From NCBI RefSeq assembly GCF_018687715.1, contig NC_056758.1, forward strand, positions 8,743,501-8,807,500: 64,000 bases of DNA, written 5' to 3'. Below, piece by piece: positions 30,485 to 43,089 of this stretch. A model generated the notes under the pieces. The model was not told the origin of the DNA. It ran no database searches and was given only the letters and a program-made list of their open reading frames with translations. The stretch comes from Carya illinoinensis (Eukaryota > Streptophyta > Magnoliopsida > Fagales > Juglandaceae). The position numbers and the translations under genes are program-made. Numbering within the stretch: the first letter of the stretch is position 1; each line of letters starts with the position of its first letter.

Positions 30485-32605
30485 TCGAAAAAATAATGCG
30501 ATAATTGAAAAATTAAGACTTGTGAATCCTTTACACATGTATATATATTTATTATGAATAGAATAGCCGGCTGGAATAGTATATTTCGTTTTAAGTATAT
30601 TTTGTCATTCCTCAAGATGAGAAAATTCTCTGTAATTTTATAGATGTAAGTACCTTGTTGAACTATGTAAATTTGTGTCATGTGATTGATTTTATTATTT
30701 TACTTTACTTTTCTGTCATTGTTTTTCACAACAACTTAATTGGATGAGCAATGATTCTATATATTCATACAGCTTATTTGGTCTGATCCCACAATTTTTT
30801 GTTTGTTTTCTTGGTAATACTGATTATGTTGTCATGTTTTAAGCAGGCAGCCATAATGAGCAAAGAAGCCATGGAACATAATATAAATAACCTGCAACTG
30901 CATGCATGCATGCTGCATATATAGAAGGCCGTATCGTATCTCAATAAGCATATTTTCCTGCATATTCTTTCTTCTAAGCCTATTAATGTAGTCTTCTGCA
31001 ATTAATGATCTTTTATATTCTTTAAAGTTCTTGCAATCTTACCCATTTATTTTTGTTTCCAAACCTAGTCTCATTCTTTAACATTCGCTCCGCAGTTACT
31101 GAAAAATAAGAGATCTTGTGATTAGTTGATCAACGTGAACCTCCATTTAGTTCTTTGTGTTTTTAACCCTCGCAAATGGATCCATTGCATCCTGCATCCA
31201 TGATGGTAGTGACCAATCCAAGGAGGGAAACAGATAGCAACATGAGGTAATAAGTAGGATATATAATGTATAATAACTAACGTGCATTTAAGTTTAAATA
31301 ATTAATTTAATAACTTGAGGCTTAGGATATAAAATTTGGCAAGTAATTTTAAAGACCAAAGACACTTTTTACATTTATTATACGATGTCAATGAGTTTGA
31401 AGAATGACAAACAACGAGAAATGTTTTAGTTACAAAAACATCTCACAAAAATAAATTATTTTTATTATAAAAAAGAGTTAATATATTATATAAAGTCATG
31501 TCAATTTATGAATTTTTCTTTTCGAACAATGCTACTTATAGTCTTCATTTGAAGATTGCAATGCAGACATAAGTAATTTTATTTTTAAAATTTTTTAAAA
31601 TTATTAAAATATTCATCATAAAATAATATTTTTTCTCCTTTGATAAAAGACCTTCACATGCAGTCTTCAAGTAAGGATTGCAAATGAAATTTCTCTTTTC
31701 TGAAATAGCCATAACACTTCTCAATGCAATTGATATAAATCACATTAGACCCTCCACTTCCAAATGAAAAAGCTAGGTGCAATTCTAAATCCAACGGTGA
31801 CATTATTTGTCGAGTACTACTACAAATTACATTTTTATCTCATAGTGTAAAATGTCACACTTGAATAACTATAATACCATCCTTGATTTTTTTAAAGAAA
31901 AAAATTAAAAAGTTGATGCACAATGCAATCTCATAGTGAGGTAAAAGTGGAAGCAAGTATAGCTTGTAAAATTTTCCATCGTTATTTGGATTTGACAACC
32001 AGACCTCTTTTTCTACTTTCATTTTCTAATTTTAAAATAAATTGATAGTAGATCTTATCACATCACCACTTCACTTATAAGACTGTACATTCATTGCATA
32101 CACGAGTAATGCAATATAGTCTTAAAATATATAAAAGTCATGTAATTTTTTTTAAAAAAAATAAGATTTATTATTAAAAAATTTATTTATTTTTTATATA
32201 AATTTCATATTTCTTCACTTTTTTTAAAAAAATTATGTAATATTTATACAATTTATAATTATAATTTACATAATTCACAATTATAAATATCATTTCTCAA
32301 CAATAACAACATCGGATCAACCATAAAATCCATCCGCCCAGTTTTTTGTAGGAAAAGCGGGATTAAATATTAGAGGTTACCCAAAAAACTCTGTTGGAGA
32401 GAATTCCCCTTCCCACTAATAATCAAAAAAGGCGTGCAACTGCCATATGCCTACATTGTGGCCTGTCACCAACTGACAATTTCCCCACACGTACATCAAA
32501 TCATGACGTAGAAAGGGGGAGAAGGGGGGTTGCTTAGTACGACATATAAGGTGATTTCCTATTTTCCTCCGTTTTAGCATACGGGAACTTCACAACACCA
32601 CTTAG

Positions 32606-32950
32606 ATCATTGATAATGAATTCTTTATTTTTATATGTAAAATTATATATTTTAAAAATTAATTTTAAATATAAAAAATTTTTTTATATTAAATTATATA
32701 TTTTTTATTAAATAATAATAAAATAATAAAGAGAGAAGAAAAAAAAAGAGAGAAAAAGAGAAAAGAGAGAGTTGAGAGGAGAGAAAAAAAAAAAAAAATA
32801 ATATTGAAAAAGATATTTTCAAAGATGAATAATTACTGTTCATAGTTATTTAAAATTATAAAAATAGATAAGTCAATATAGGTGATTTTAAGGCAAGTTT
32901 ATTCAAATTTGAGAATAAAAATAAAGATGAATAAATCATTGCTAGTGCTT
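32606..32950. mobile_element. MITE-like AT-rich element
   Basis: The left part (TCATTGATAATGAATTC, CTTTATTTTTA) is an imperfect reverse complement of the right part (AAAATAAAGATGAATAAATC, ATTGCTAGTGC). The interior is AT-rich with a GAGAGAAAAAGAG stretch. A similar GAGA-rich, AAAGATGAA-containing stretch occurs at 62330-62640. Family not named. Confidence 0.45.
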
Positions 32951-35901
32951 TTACAATACAAATTCAACAACTGCTCGGTCTAGTACAGGTTATTAAATTA
33001 AAAGTTTCATTTGGATATCATTTACAAAGGATGAGGATGTTGTATACTTGAACGATTGTAGATACTGAGGAGTAAGTATATGTTACTTGGTTTTTTCACG
33101 AAATCTGTAGCTTCCCCCATCTGGCAAAACAAATCGTTGCCTCATTACAAGCATTGATAACGACACATTTAACTAATAAGAAGTAACAAAATTATATAGT
33201 GCTGGATATATGCAAGAGGAAAATTCTACAAACCACACATTCATCCCTACTTTAATGAGGTGCCATTACCTATCAACATTTACATTTCTTCTTTAAAAAA
33301 ATAAACGATGATGCAATGATCATAAAAATGCCACATTTTACATAATAAAATGAAAGTGAAATGTGAATATGATTTATAGCATTACTTAATAAATAAAAAT
33401 TCTTCATCTCGTTGATAAGCACTGGGTGGCCTAATTTGAGGAGTATTACATCCTTGCATCTGGTGGGTACCACACATACTCTGCCATAAGGAACGAATGC
33501 AACTAGGAGCAACTCACCACTAATAGGGTTGCAATCCTTCTAACAGCAAACAGAATAAAATATCATGACACAGGAACCGGATGAGCTTGTTAAGAATATC
33601 ATCCCAATGTAGTCATTCCAATGGAAGGGCTAGATATTAGATGCCTCATATAGAAGGCTATAGTTGATATAAGAAGCATTAGGTACCAATAAGCAAAAGG
33701 AATGGCAGCTGTAAGACTAAAAGCTAATGCAAGGTCTTACTAAATTGACCCTAAAATACGGATGTTTGGACTGGTTTATGGATTGAGGATGTCTTCTAGC
33801 TAAAAGGTGAAGTCAAAAGGTGAGGGCTTTAGGTGTCTTCTAGTCAAAAACTATCCGCAAATTAGAGAAGTCAAAAGAAAGAAGAGGGAAATTGGAATAA
33901 ATCAAGAAAAAGTAGATAGGCAACTAAGGGATCCGACCTCGGGTTTTTAGGCATCATTTCCAATAGAAGATGCATGATACACATCGCAGCGGAAAGTGCT
34001 TTTAATACCTTCTTTATTATCTTCAATATATAATTTGATAGACAACATGGAATGCGTGCACAAGCATACGTGGACACCAAAAAAGACCAGTTGGCCTAGT
34101 CAATGAATTAGAGGATCTGCGACAAAATCAAAACACCCACCAAAACTGACCCAAACCCAAACACAATGAAAGCATACTTGAAAACCAGCTGACCAGAAGA
34201 ACTGCAAGAACGAAATTATGGGTAAGGACCTATGTAAAGGAGAAGTAAGGCAGCATTTACCTCTCATCGGTTGCTTGAGTTGCCAACATCAAAGTCCATA
34301 GTGTAATCATATTCTTTTTTTTTTGAAATAAGTGTAAGCATATTCGATGGTTGGAATTACAGAGGCCCCAAATTTCAAGAATAAGAAAAGGTACCTACGG
34401 TGAGAGAGAGAAATATATTAAAAACAAACGAATACAAAAACTGGGAAGATTGAGAGCCAAAACATACATGAATCGCAAGCTAAAGATCGACATCCATTAA
34501 CTTGGAAAAAAGAATGGGTTGGAAACTGAGAATCTACATGTTTAACAAACAGCTTCTTAACTACCCGCCCTATAAAATGTCACATTCTCTTGTCTACATG
34601 CATTTCAATGCACTGGCAAGAATTATCATGAGAAAATGAGCATCCTAATCTCCTTTCCTCAATTAACAATTCGTGTGCAAACATCCTTGTCAAATTAATT
34701 GCAATGAATCATATTACAGGATTCAAAATACTATTCCCTTAACGTTAGTATTATTACAGTTATTCCTTCCTCTATCCCATAACTGCCATTACCTTATTGG
34801 TGTCTGAAATTTTATACAAGTTCAACTTGATGGGCATCAGGGGAAAGTTAAAATTTGAAGTTTTCCTTTTCACGTAAAAATAACTTATTGAAAAAAAAGT
34901 AATAAATATCACTTGTTTGGGATGGAGGCCCGGAGGGAATGATAATCTGCACAATGGGTTACCTTTAGCCCTCTCTTGAACTCACCAACCTTGGGTTAAA
35001 GTAGGAGTTGATCTTAGTTTGAAAGATGCAAATACTAAACTAAAGCTGTTTGAGTTGATACACTTAGTAATGTACTGAAGAAGCAAGGATATTAGTCATG
35101 GAATGTTGAATCAGGGAGCTACGAGTTCATGATTGACACGATAACAGGAGCAAGGTCAAGGTCCAGAATTCTTATTTCTTAATGCTCGACTAATGAAACT
35201 AGAGTGGTACGGTGTTAGGTCATGAGTAGTTTAATAATAGTTGGCTCAACTTGTCTGCATGAATTTTGTGATAGAACTCACAGACAATCCTAATTTCCAG
35301 AAGAATGGACCAATCAAAATTTTCAATGTGTCAGTGACCGATAGAAAGAAGGAACTGAACTTGTCAACTTCTGGCTCAACCCCACGTGACATTAGAACAT
35401 CGATAATTTTTTTCATCACGGCTCCATGTCGACATGGATGAACAGATGCATGCTTCCCAGGCAAGTAAGGATGATCTTCAATGGTTACCTGTCATTAATG
35501 AATTAGAACATTTACTTCTCCATAAGTAATTGAATTAGAATAGTTACATATTGCTAGCAGTCACACAAAGCAAAAGTAAACATAAAAGATAGTGATACAA
35601 AAGCATATACTTTGGCGGAAGAGAAATTTAGGAAAGCAATTCGTGTTAAGTGATTTCGAACAACATTGGAATGACACGTGGCCAAAATCATGATAAGTAA
35701 GACATTCTATTTTTGAAACAGGACCACTACAGGGATGATGATGAAACAATTGAATGACTTATAAAAAAAAGATGAAGAAGCAATCGGATGATCAAACTTT
35801 TCAGAAGCATAAGAATAATATTGAGACTTCTCAATCGACTTATCCCGACTAGCATCCGCAACTACGACCCTAGTCAAACGATAACTGAAATTACAATCAT
35901 T

Positions 35902-35960
35902 TTTTTATAAATAATATAAATTTTTATTAAATCAAGTAATAAGGCATAGCTCAATTACAA
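35902..35960 (-). repeat. A-tailed dispersed repeat in the ATG3-like locus
   Basis: The plus strand has a T-run, ATAAATAATATAAATTTTTA, then AATAAGGCATAGCTCAATTA. It belongs to the same family as 21240 and 23113 and lies in the intron between exon blocks 8 and 9. Confidence 0.5.
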
Positions 35961-37283
35961 AAGGAGTATTCAAGAGAGAGCACCTAATTATAGGTCAGGA
36001 ACTAGAAAAGGAGCAAGAAAATCATGAAAATTAGCCCCATTAAGAACAATAGCAGAAAAAAATTATGGAAAATGACTAATATACAAGCAGAATATGGACT
36101 AAAATGAGATATAAACACCAAAACTTCTACCAAAAACACTTGTTTCCGAACCAAAAGTCCTTAGATAACAAGATCCAATAGGTTCAGTGTCTGGCTTCTA
36201 AAGAGGATTTTTCTGATCTAATCATGTAATGGCTGCAACATTTAGATCGCTTGGAAAACCACTCATAGAGTATGAAGAAATAGTTGAAAAGTTCCAGCAA
36301 TTTAGACCTCCAAGGTATATCATTTGGTAGACATAAAGATAAGACTCTAAAGCATTTATTAAAATAAACAAACAAACAATGCCAATGTTATATCCCACCG
36401 TTTTGTGTGCATTTTCTTGACTAACATCTTCAAGTACAAGTTCAGGCTGCAAAAGCATCTTTGACTGTCACAAAAACACCAGAAAGAGCTCAATTATGAG
36501 GCTAAATAATCACGTGGAAAGACAAAAAGTTAATTCTAATCTGGTAGTCACAAGCCAAAATAAAATTCAATGGGCCATGTTTACACTACTCAGTATACAA
36601 CACATAAGCTACAAAGATAAATCACAGAGACAAACCTCGTCATATCCAGTAAGCCATACTCGAGGCGTTTGATAATATTTATCATACCTGAAAAAAAAGG
36701 ACACAGGACGTCAAGACCAACTAGCTTTCGGGTGTGCAAATATTATTTTCTAGAACGAAATTTTAATTACTTAAAGAAGAGCATGTTCCTATCCATAAAA
36801 TGATTTGCCTGCCATAAGAAATCTACTAAAGGATGACTTACGATCATCGGGGTTCTGAAAAGTATGTAATCAGATGATTGTTAACAATATTTTAACTTTA
36901 CCTTCATTTCTAAAGTAACATTCCATGGAATTGTGTTCTTTTTCTCTATCTCTATAGTTGGGTGTTTCCTATTGTACACTTCCTAGGTAATTGGGTTGCG
37001 CTGCTCCACGCTTTGAATAAAATTTCCTTGTCAAACACTTCCTGAAAATCCTAACCTTTGTATATCTATGTCCAGAAACAAATTTTTTTAAAGCTTTGTG
37101 CATAAACATTAAAAAAAAAAAAAAAATGCAACTTTTAGTAGGATGATGCAAAAGGCGGTTGAAAACAATTTCATTTTTCATCCAAAATGAGTAAGTTTGA
37201 AGTCTTTGTATATATGTTTTGCCCATGACCTGATGGTGTTTTCAGCTGCTCAAATTTCTCAAACATAATACAATTAAGCAAGT

Positions 37284-37445
37284 TGTGATACCCCATTCTG
37301 ATAAGTGATAAGGGTAGGTGGTATATGAGATCTCACATTGTTTGGAAACGACAAGTTCTTGTTTTAATGGAGTTCCAGTTGTATCATTGATTAGTCTTTT
37401 TTAAGTATAAACCATATGGGTTGGGCTTTCCATTGAGGCGTTACA
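37284..37445 (+). repeat. TRIM left LTR
   Basis: About 162 bp, TG...CA ends, complete. It matches LTR 2 in TGTGATACCCCATTCTGATA, GTAGGTGGT and TATGAGATC. Confidence 0.8.
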
Positions 37446-37876
37446 AATGTTATTAGATCCTATCTTAACCAGAAACATGGAACTTGAGCCGTGCCACCTA
37501 CAACAGACTGGTCTGACGAGGACATCGGGAATATAAGGGGGGAGATTGTGATACCCCATTCTGATAAGAGTAGGTGGTGTATGAGATCCAGCATTGCTTG
37601 GGAAGAAATTCTTGCTCTTTATAATGTTTTAATGAGGCTACAATCGTATCATTGACAAGTCCTTTTTGTTAAATGGATTGAATACCTCCATTGTGAGGAT
37701 TTCTTGTCATTATAAAGGCACCAAAGTGCAGTATACACGGCTAGAATTAAGCCTAAATTACAATAACTAAAATCTGTCTACGTATGGAAACTAGCACCCT
37801 GTTCAGATTCTAAGTAAAGAAATATATACAAGTGTCTAAAGATAAATAAGGAAACATAGAGCATATCACGCTAACA

Positions 37877-39417
37877 TCCCCCCTCAAATTGATGCTGGGA
37901 GGTCAAGAAGCATCAATTTGCTGACAAGAAATTGATGACGTTGTTGTGTTATGGCTTTTGTAAACACATCAGCGATCTGGAGGTCAATAGAAACATGGGG
38001 AAGTGTAATGATATGAGCATCCAATATTTCTTGAATGAAATGACAATTCACCTCAATATGTTTGATACGTTCATGAAACACAGGATTGGCAGCAATCTAA
38101 ATTGCATTGGTTTTGTCAGCATGGAGAGGTGTAGGAGATGACTGAACACAACTAATTTTAGCAAGGAGACCTTGAAGCCAGAGAATCTCAGAAAAGCAGC
38201 GGACATTGCACGGTATTCAGATTCAGTAGAAGATTTGGAGACACAATTTTGTTTCTTACTTTTCCAAGAGATCAAGAGCCACCAAGAAACATACACCAAC
38301 CCGTAACAGATCGGCGCGTATTAGGACAACCTGTCCAATCAGCATCACTGTAAGCCACAAGACGAAGAGGAGTACCAGTAGGAAAGAACAAGCCACGACA
38401 AGGGGAACCTCGAAGATATCGAATGATACGACGAACAACAGCCAAGTGGAGATGACGTGGAGCCTGCATGAACTTACTCACCTGCTGGACAACAAAGGAA
38501 ATATCAGGGCGAGTAATAGTCAAATAGTTCAGGCTCCCCACTAACTATCGATATAGAGTGGGGTTAGAGAGGAGATCACCCTCTTCCCGACAATACTTCG
38601 TGGTTACTTCCAGAGGAGTATCCACAGAAGAAGTATCCTGAAGACCAGCCAAAGTAATCAGATCCTAAGTGTATTTATGCTGATTCAAAAAAATGCCAGA
38701 AGGATCAGTATGGACTTCCAACCCCAAGAAGTAAGTAAGAGGACCAAGATCCTTCATATGAAAGGAGGCTTGGAGATGCTGCTACAATTGGGTGATCAAA
38801 GCAGAGTCCGTCCCAGTAATAACAATATCATCAACATAAACTAGAAAAAGAACAATGCCAAGAGATTTCTTGTAGAAAAATAAAAAAGAATCATAGGCAC
38901 TCTGCTTAAAAGAAAATTGAAGCAAAGTGGAGCGAAATTTATCAAACCACACTCGGGGAGCCTGTTTCAGCTCATACAACGATCTTTTCAATTTACAGAC
39001 ATTCGAGGAGGAAGATGAGGACAAACCAGCGGGAAGGGTCATGTAGATTTCTTCTTTTAGATCACCATGAAGAAAGGCATTTTTGACATCCATCTAATGA
39101 AGAGGCCAGCCTTGGGAGGCCGCAACCGAGAGAATAGTCCGAACTGTAGTCATCTTGGCAACTAGAGCAAAAGTCTCCTCATAGTCCACCCCATATTCTT
39201 GCCGATTACCAAGTGCAACCAACTGGGCCTTATACCGATCCAGAGTCCCATTAGAACACAACTCGATGGAATACACCTATTTGCAACCAATTGCTTTTAC
39301 CTGAGCAGGACAAGGGACAACATCCCATGTATGATTATCCTGAAGTTCCCGAAGTTCTTCGGCCATTGCCGCACGCCAACAGTCATGTTTAGTGGCCTCA
39401 GAGTAACCTGACGGGAT
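37877..39417 (-). pseudogene. Copia reverse transcriptase and RNase H, degraded
   Basis: The reverse-transcriptase domain at 39276-38782 includes [53 protein letters not shown] and the catalytic LVYVDDIVITG. It has an in-frame stop just before MDVKNAF. RNase H follows at about 38541-37884 ([52 protein letters not shown]) with frameshifts. The upstream part lies beyond the gypsy insertion at 49594. Confidence 0.9.
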
Positions 39418-39423
39418 GGGAAT

Positions 39424-41513
39424 TGTGATGACCCACTTTCGCATGTTTTTTCGCTGAAAGGTTGTTTTTATTTTAATTAATATATTAGTTTATTTATTTT
39501 AATTTATTGCATTTTAAAAATTGTTTTTTAATTTAATTGATGTTGTGTTTTATTTCTTTTAGTCGTTTACGGTCTTTAATCTCGTTTCGGCGGTTTAGTT
39601 TTGTTTTCCCGGAATGAGGATTAGACCTCATCTTCTTTTCCTACACCTCTTTTCCCTTTTTCCTTTTTCTTTTTCCTTTTTCTCTTTTTCTTCTTTTTTC
39701 TTTTTTTCTTTTTCTTCTTTCTTTTTCTTTCTTTTTCTCTTTTTTTTTTCTTTCTTTTCTTTTTTCTTCTCCTTCCTCCCGCGTCGACTCCGTCCCTCTC
39801 TCTCTCTCTCTCCTCCTCTCTCACGCCGGAGCTCCTTCCTGCCCTCGACCCGCCGCCATCCGGCCGCCGTGTGGCACACCGCCCCCACCGGTCGACACCT
39901 CTCCCTCCGGCGCACCTCACCACCAATTCCCAGCCCCATCCGGCCGGCCGTTTGGCCGGAAAACCCCCTTAAAACCTACACGATTTTTGACTCGATCTGT
40001 CGCCGTCGCTCCACCTCCGGCCACCATTTCTTCACCACTTCATCACCGGTCCCTTGCCGTCCTAACCCACCTATTTTCGGCCTCCAACGGTCACCGGAAC
40101 AGCTCTCACGAGCTAGCTTTCCTTTTTGGAAAATCCGGCATCTCTCCGCCGTTTCTGCCGCCACCCACGGCCAACCACCACTTCCAATAGCTTCACAATC
40201 ATCCCTAGACCATTCCCTATCAATCCCAAGCCCTGGTTTGTCCCCGTTCAAAAGTGGGTATTTTACAACCCACGGCCACAGTGAATTTTCACTGTAACGT
40301 TGCTTTTTCTCCGCCGTTTGCAACGTCGAGTGTTTTCTAAAATTACCGTTTAGCGCTGTAAGTATTTTCCAAACCCTATTTTCAGATTTAAAAATATATT
40401 GCTCATTCAATAATTTTATCTGCTGGTTGGTTGATTCCGGACTGAGTCCGAGGAGTTCGGGGGTCGGATGGATGGAGGACGGAGTTGCTTGTTTGATTGA
40501 TTTATGTTGGTTGGTTATTTTTGTGCATTGATATTGCATTTACATGGTGCATGCACGTGTGTTTTTGTTCATGTGTGAAAAGCCTGTGTATTGGCGTAAG
40601 TGGACTTACGGGTGCGTGTGTATCACGACCCCAAGCCGGGATGGGGTATTATCTCGGTGGAGCTCCTCTGGTCACTCGGGAGCGGAATAAACTGAGTGAT
40701 GTCCCTTGGGTTGTCGCTGGGCGACAACGGGAGCGGGGGCTAGGGGTTGCTTGGCTACGAACGCGCCGGGCGCGGAACTGGGCATTGCCCTACGCACTGA
40801 CTCCGTGGCCCTTCGCTGGTGAGGGCTAGAGGATGCTTGGCTACGAACATGCGGGGCGTGGAACTGGGCATCGCTCGTTAGGTGTCACATGCGTGGTGGT
40901 ACTCTGCGGTGTGACACTGGAGCCAGGGTGTGCGGATGACCCCTAGGGGAGGTCATGGTGCATACGGGTAAAAATGGAATTTTGGTTTGAGACGGTTATA
41001 GAGGCCAAATGTGACTTTTGGCGTGGTTTTTGGAAAAGATGTGTTTTGGGGCCAAATGAGATTTTTGGCGTGTGTGGAAAATTATGTTTTATGGGTTTTG
41101 TGCATGGGCATCACTTCATGCATTTTGTTTGAGTTCTATGTCTTTTTTATTTGGTGGTGTTTGGGTTTTACTTACCTACGGTACCATTTTTGGTTCCGTA
41201 GCTTTTGGTGCAGGTTTTGAGGATGAGGAGGCGGAGCCGCATCCCGGGTTGCTGATGTTATACTTTATATTTGGTTTAAAACTATGTTAGTGTTTTGTAA
41301 TATTTTATGTATGTTTTGAACAGCTTGTATTACGTTAAGAGAAAATTCTGGTACTTAGTTTTATGACTTTCGTTATCCGCTGCGTGTTTCTTCATGCACA
41401 TATGTTGCCTTTGCACACACTTGGCACCCGTCATTAGGGTGGTGACCCGGATTGTCACCATCCGGACGTCTCGATTTCCCCGTGTCCGTGCGTGGGGATT
41501 TGGGGGCGTCACA
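39424..41513 (+). repeat. Gypsy 5' LTR
   Basis: It starts TGTGATGACCC and ends GGGGGCGTCACA. It contains a long pyrimidine tract (39641-39830), a GC-rich section, and a 110-codon frame at 40497 conserved in the other LTR but without a known domain. The open frames in the pyrimidine tract are compositional. Confidence 0.95.
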
Positions 41514-41515
41514 GG

Positions 41516-41527
41516 TGGTATCAGAGC
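41516..41527 (+). other. Gypsy primer-binding site
   Basis: TGGTATCAGAGC two bases after the 5' LTR, complementary to the 3' end of initiator Met-tRNA. Confidence 0.9.
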
Positions 41528-41803
41528 GGTTTGGCTCTGGGTAAAACCACATGTCTCGTAGGTAGTACCAGAATGTTTTAAAAAAATTATGTTAAGTAAA
41601 GTTATTTGATTTGTTTTATTTGTTTTATTTGTTTGAGCTTGTTTGTTTGTTTTTATTTATTTGGTTATGTTTTTGCAAGTTGGTTTCTTTTGTTTTCTGT
41701 GATGTGGTGTTGGTTTGTGGTTCTGTTTTTGTTTGTTGTTGGTTTTATTTGTTTTTTTTATTTTCTGAAAGGGGGTCAAAGGTTGTGGTGATAGGAAAAA
41801 AAA

Positions 41804-42994
41804 ATGGGGAGACCAAGGAAATCTACTCAGGAGCCACGAGACAATACCTCAAGGGATGACTCCATAGCCGAAGCAATACGGCAGATGACGGAGTTCATAC
41901 AACAGAATATTAGGCCACAACAGACAGGGCCTTGGCCACAACAAGGGGGTCCCTGGCCACAACAAGGAGGGCCTTGTCCACAGCAAGGAGGGTTTTGGCC
42001 ACAACCAGGAGGTCCTTGGCCACATCAGGGAGGGCCTTGGATGTACCCGGGAGGGTCCAGTAGCATGGTGCAAGCCGGATGCACCTATGAGTGCTTCCTG
42101 GCGCATAGAACCCCACACTTCACTGGAGAAGAGGATCCACTTCAAGCTGAAAAATGGATCAAAGATCTGGAAAGAACATTTGAGGTGTGTGGTTGCACCG
42201 AGGTGCAACAGGTACTCTACGCCAGCTATCTCTTGCAAGGCACTGCGTCTGATTGGTGGGATACCAAGAGGGTGATGCTGGAATCAGAATTGGGGTCTTT
42301 CGCTTCTGTGACCTAGCAGTGCTTCAAGAAGGAGTTTAATGACCGTTTCTTTTCCACAGCGGTAAGGAAGCAAAAGGCAAGAGAGTTCTCAAATCTGGTC
42401 CAAGGGGGCGCGACAGTGGAACAGTACGCCCGAAGATTCATAGAACTTGGGCGATTTGCTCCTCACCTTATCGCCACCGAGGAGATGCGAGCTGATCATT
42501 TTTAGGAGGGACTACGCCATGACATACGGCGTATGGTGGTCAGCCATCGGATATCCACTTTTCAGGAATTAGTGGATGTGGCCACCCTTGTGGAGCGAGA
42601 AAATAATCTGAGTATGGGCTCCCCTCCAGGACATAAGAGACGGAGTTTTTCTGGTGAAGGAAGCAGCTCGGGTTCGCCCCAGAAATTTGTTCAGCGGACT
42701 GGAACTCGACCTCAAACGTCCTCAGGTGTTCGTATGGGAGGACGGGTACCAATTTGTGGAGCAATAGAACTCATGAGGGCGAGTGTCGGGTGAGTAGTGG
42801 ACCTCAGTGTTACCGGTGCGGCCAAGTGGGACATATTGCTCGGGATTGCCCCGTCAGAGTTCAAGGAAGCCGTGGAGGTAGACACGGTGGAAGAACCAAC
42901 CCGAGACAAGCAGTGCAAGCCCGGGTTTATGCTGTCACACCCAGATAGGTGGATGATGAGGCGCCAGCAACCCATGATGCTGGAGTAATTACAG
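41804..42994 (+). pseudogene. Gypsy gag, with zinc knuckle, degraded
   Basis: The ATG at 41804 opens MGRPRKSTQEPRDNTS. A run of about six GPWPQQG heptads follows at 41925-42046. The retrotransposon gag domain follows (FTGEEDPLQAEKWIKDLER, ASDWWDTKR), then the zinc knuckle CYRCGQVGHIARDC near 42814-42858. In-frame TAG stops are at 42314, 42503 and 42946, and a frameshift lies near 42740-42760. The last codons before 42994 read GVIT, then an intron-like stretch begins. Confidence 0.9.
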
Positions 42995-43089
42995 GTATGG
43001 ATTAATTTAATTTTAAGTTAGATTTAATTTTTGGTGTATTTGGTTTCTCTTTTGTTTTTTGGATTTCATGGGTTGTGTGTTTGGTTTAG
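42995..43089 (+). other. Intron-like sequence between gag and protease
   Basis: This 95-base stretch starts GTATGG and ends TTTGGTTTAG. It is AT-rich and T-rich before the AG. Its two ends join gag frame (ACA G) to protease frame (GA AGA ATC) in phase, giving GVITG-RIRLYE, a continuous order in this family. If read through, gag stops at once on TAA. It could be a true spliceosomal intron or a neutral insertion that happens to fit. Confidence 0.5.

Larger units (their letters stand above)
29456..34263. other. Intergenic DNA between the LINE relic and the ATG3-like 3' end
   Basis: No gene is recognised. It holds an (AT)n stretch near 29768, a (GA)n at 29912-29934, a 51 bp imperfect tandem repeat near 30378, and two MITE-like AT-rich inverted-repeat regions near 31520 and 32606. 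The 3' UTR of the ATG3-like locus would lie near its right end. Confidence 0.5.

Noticed and set aside
33273..33512. 79-codon minus-strand frame with VCVVPTRCKDVILLKLGHPV
   Set aside because: Looks protein-like in part but I recognise no family and see no flanking exons or splice sites.
37284..37666. Cassandra-type TRIM
   Set aside because: Cassandra LTRs carry 5S rRNA-like promoter sequence; none is seen here.
39614..40297. 227-codon Phe/Ser-rich open frame in the gypsy 5' LTR (and its twin at 47677)
   Set aside because: It covers a polypyrimidine tract and is repeated in both LTRs; no domain. The Lys/Arg-rich frames on the other strand are the same artefact.
41011..41290. Trp/Phe-rich open frames at the end of the 5' LTR
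   Set aside because: Present in both LTRs with differences that do not preserve a protein; no domain.
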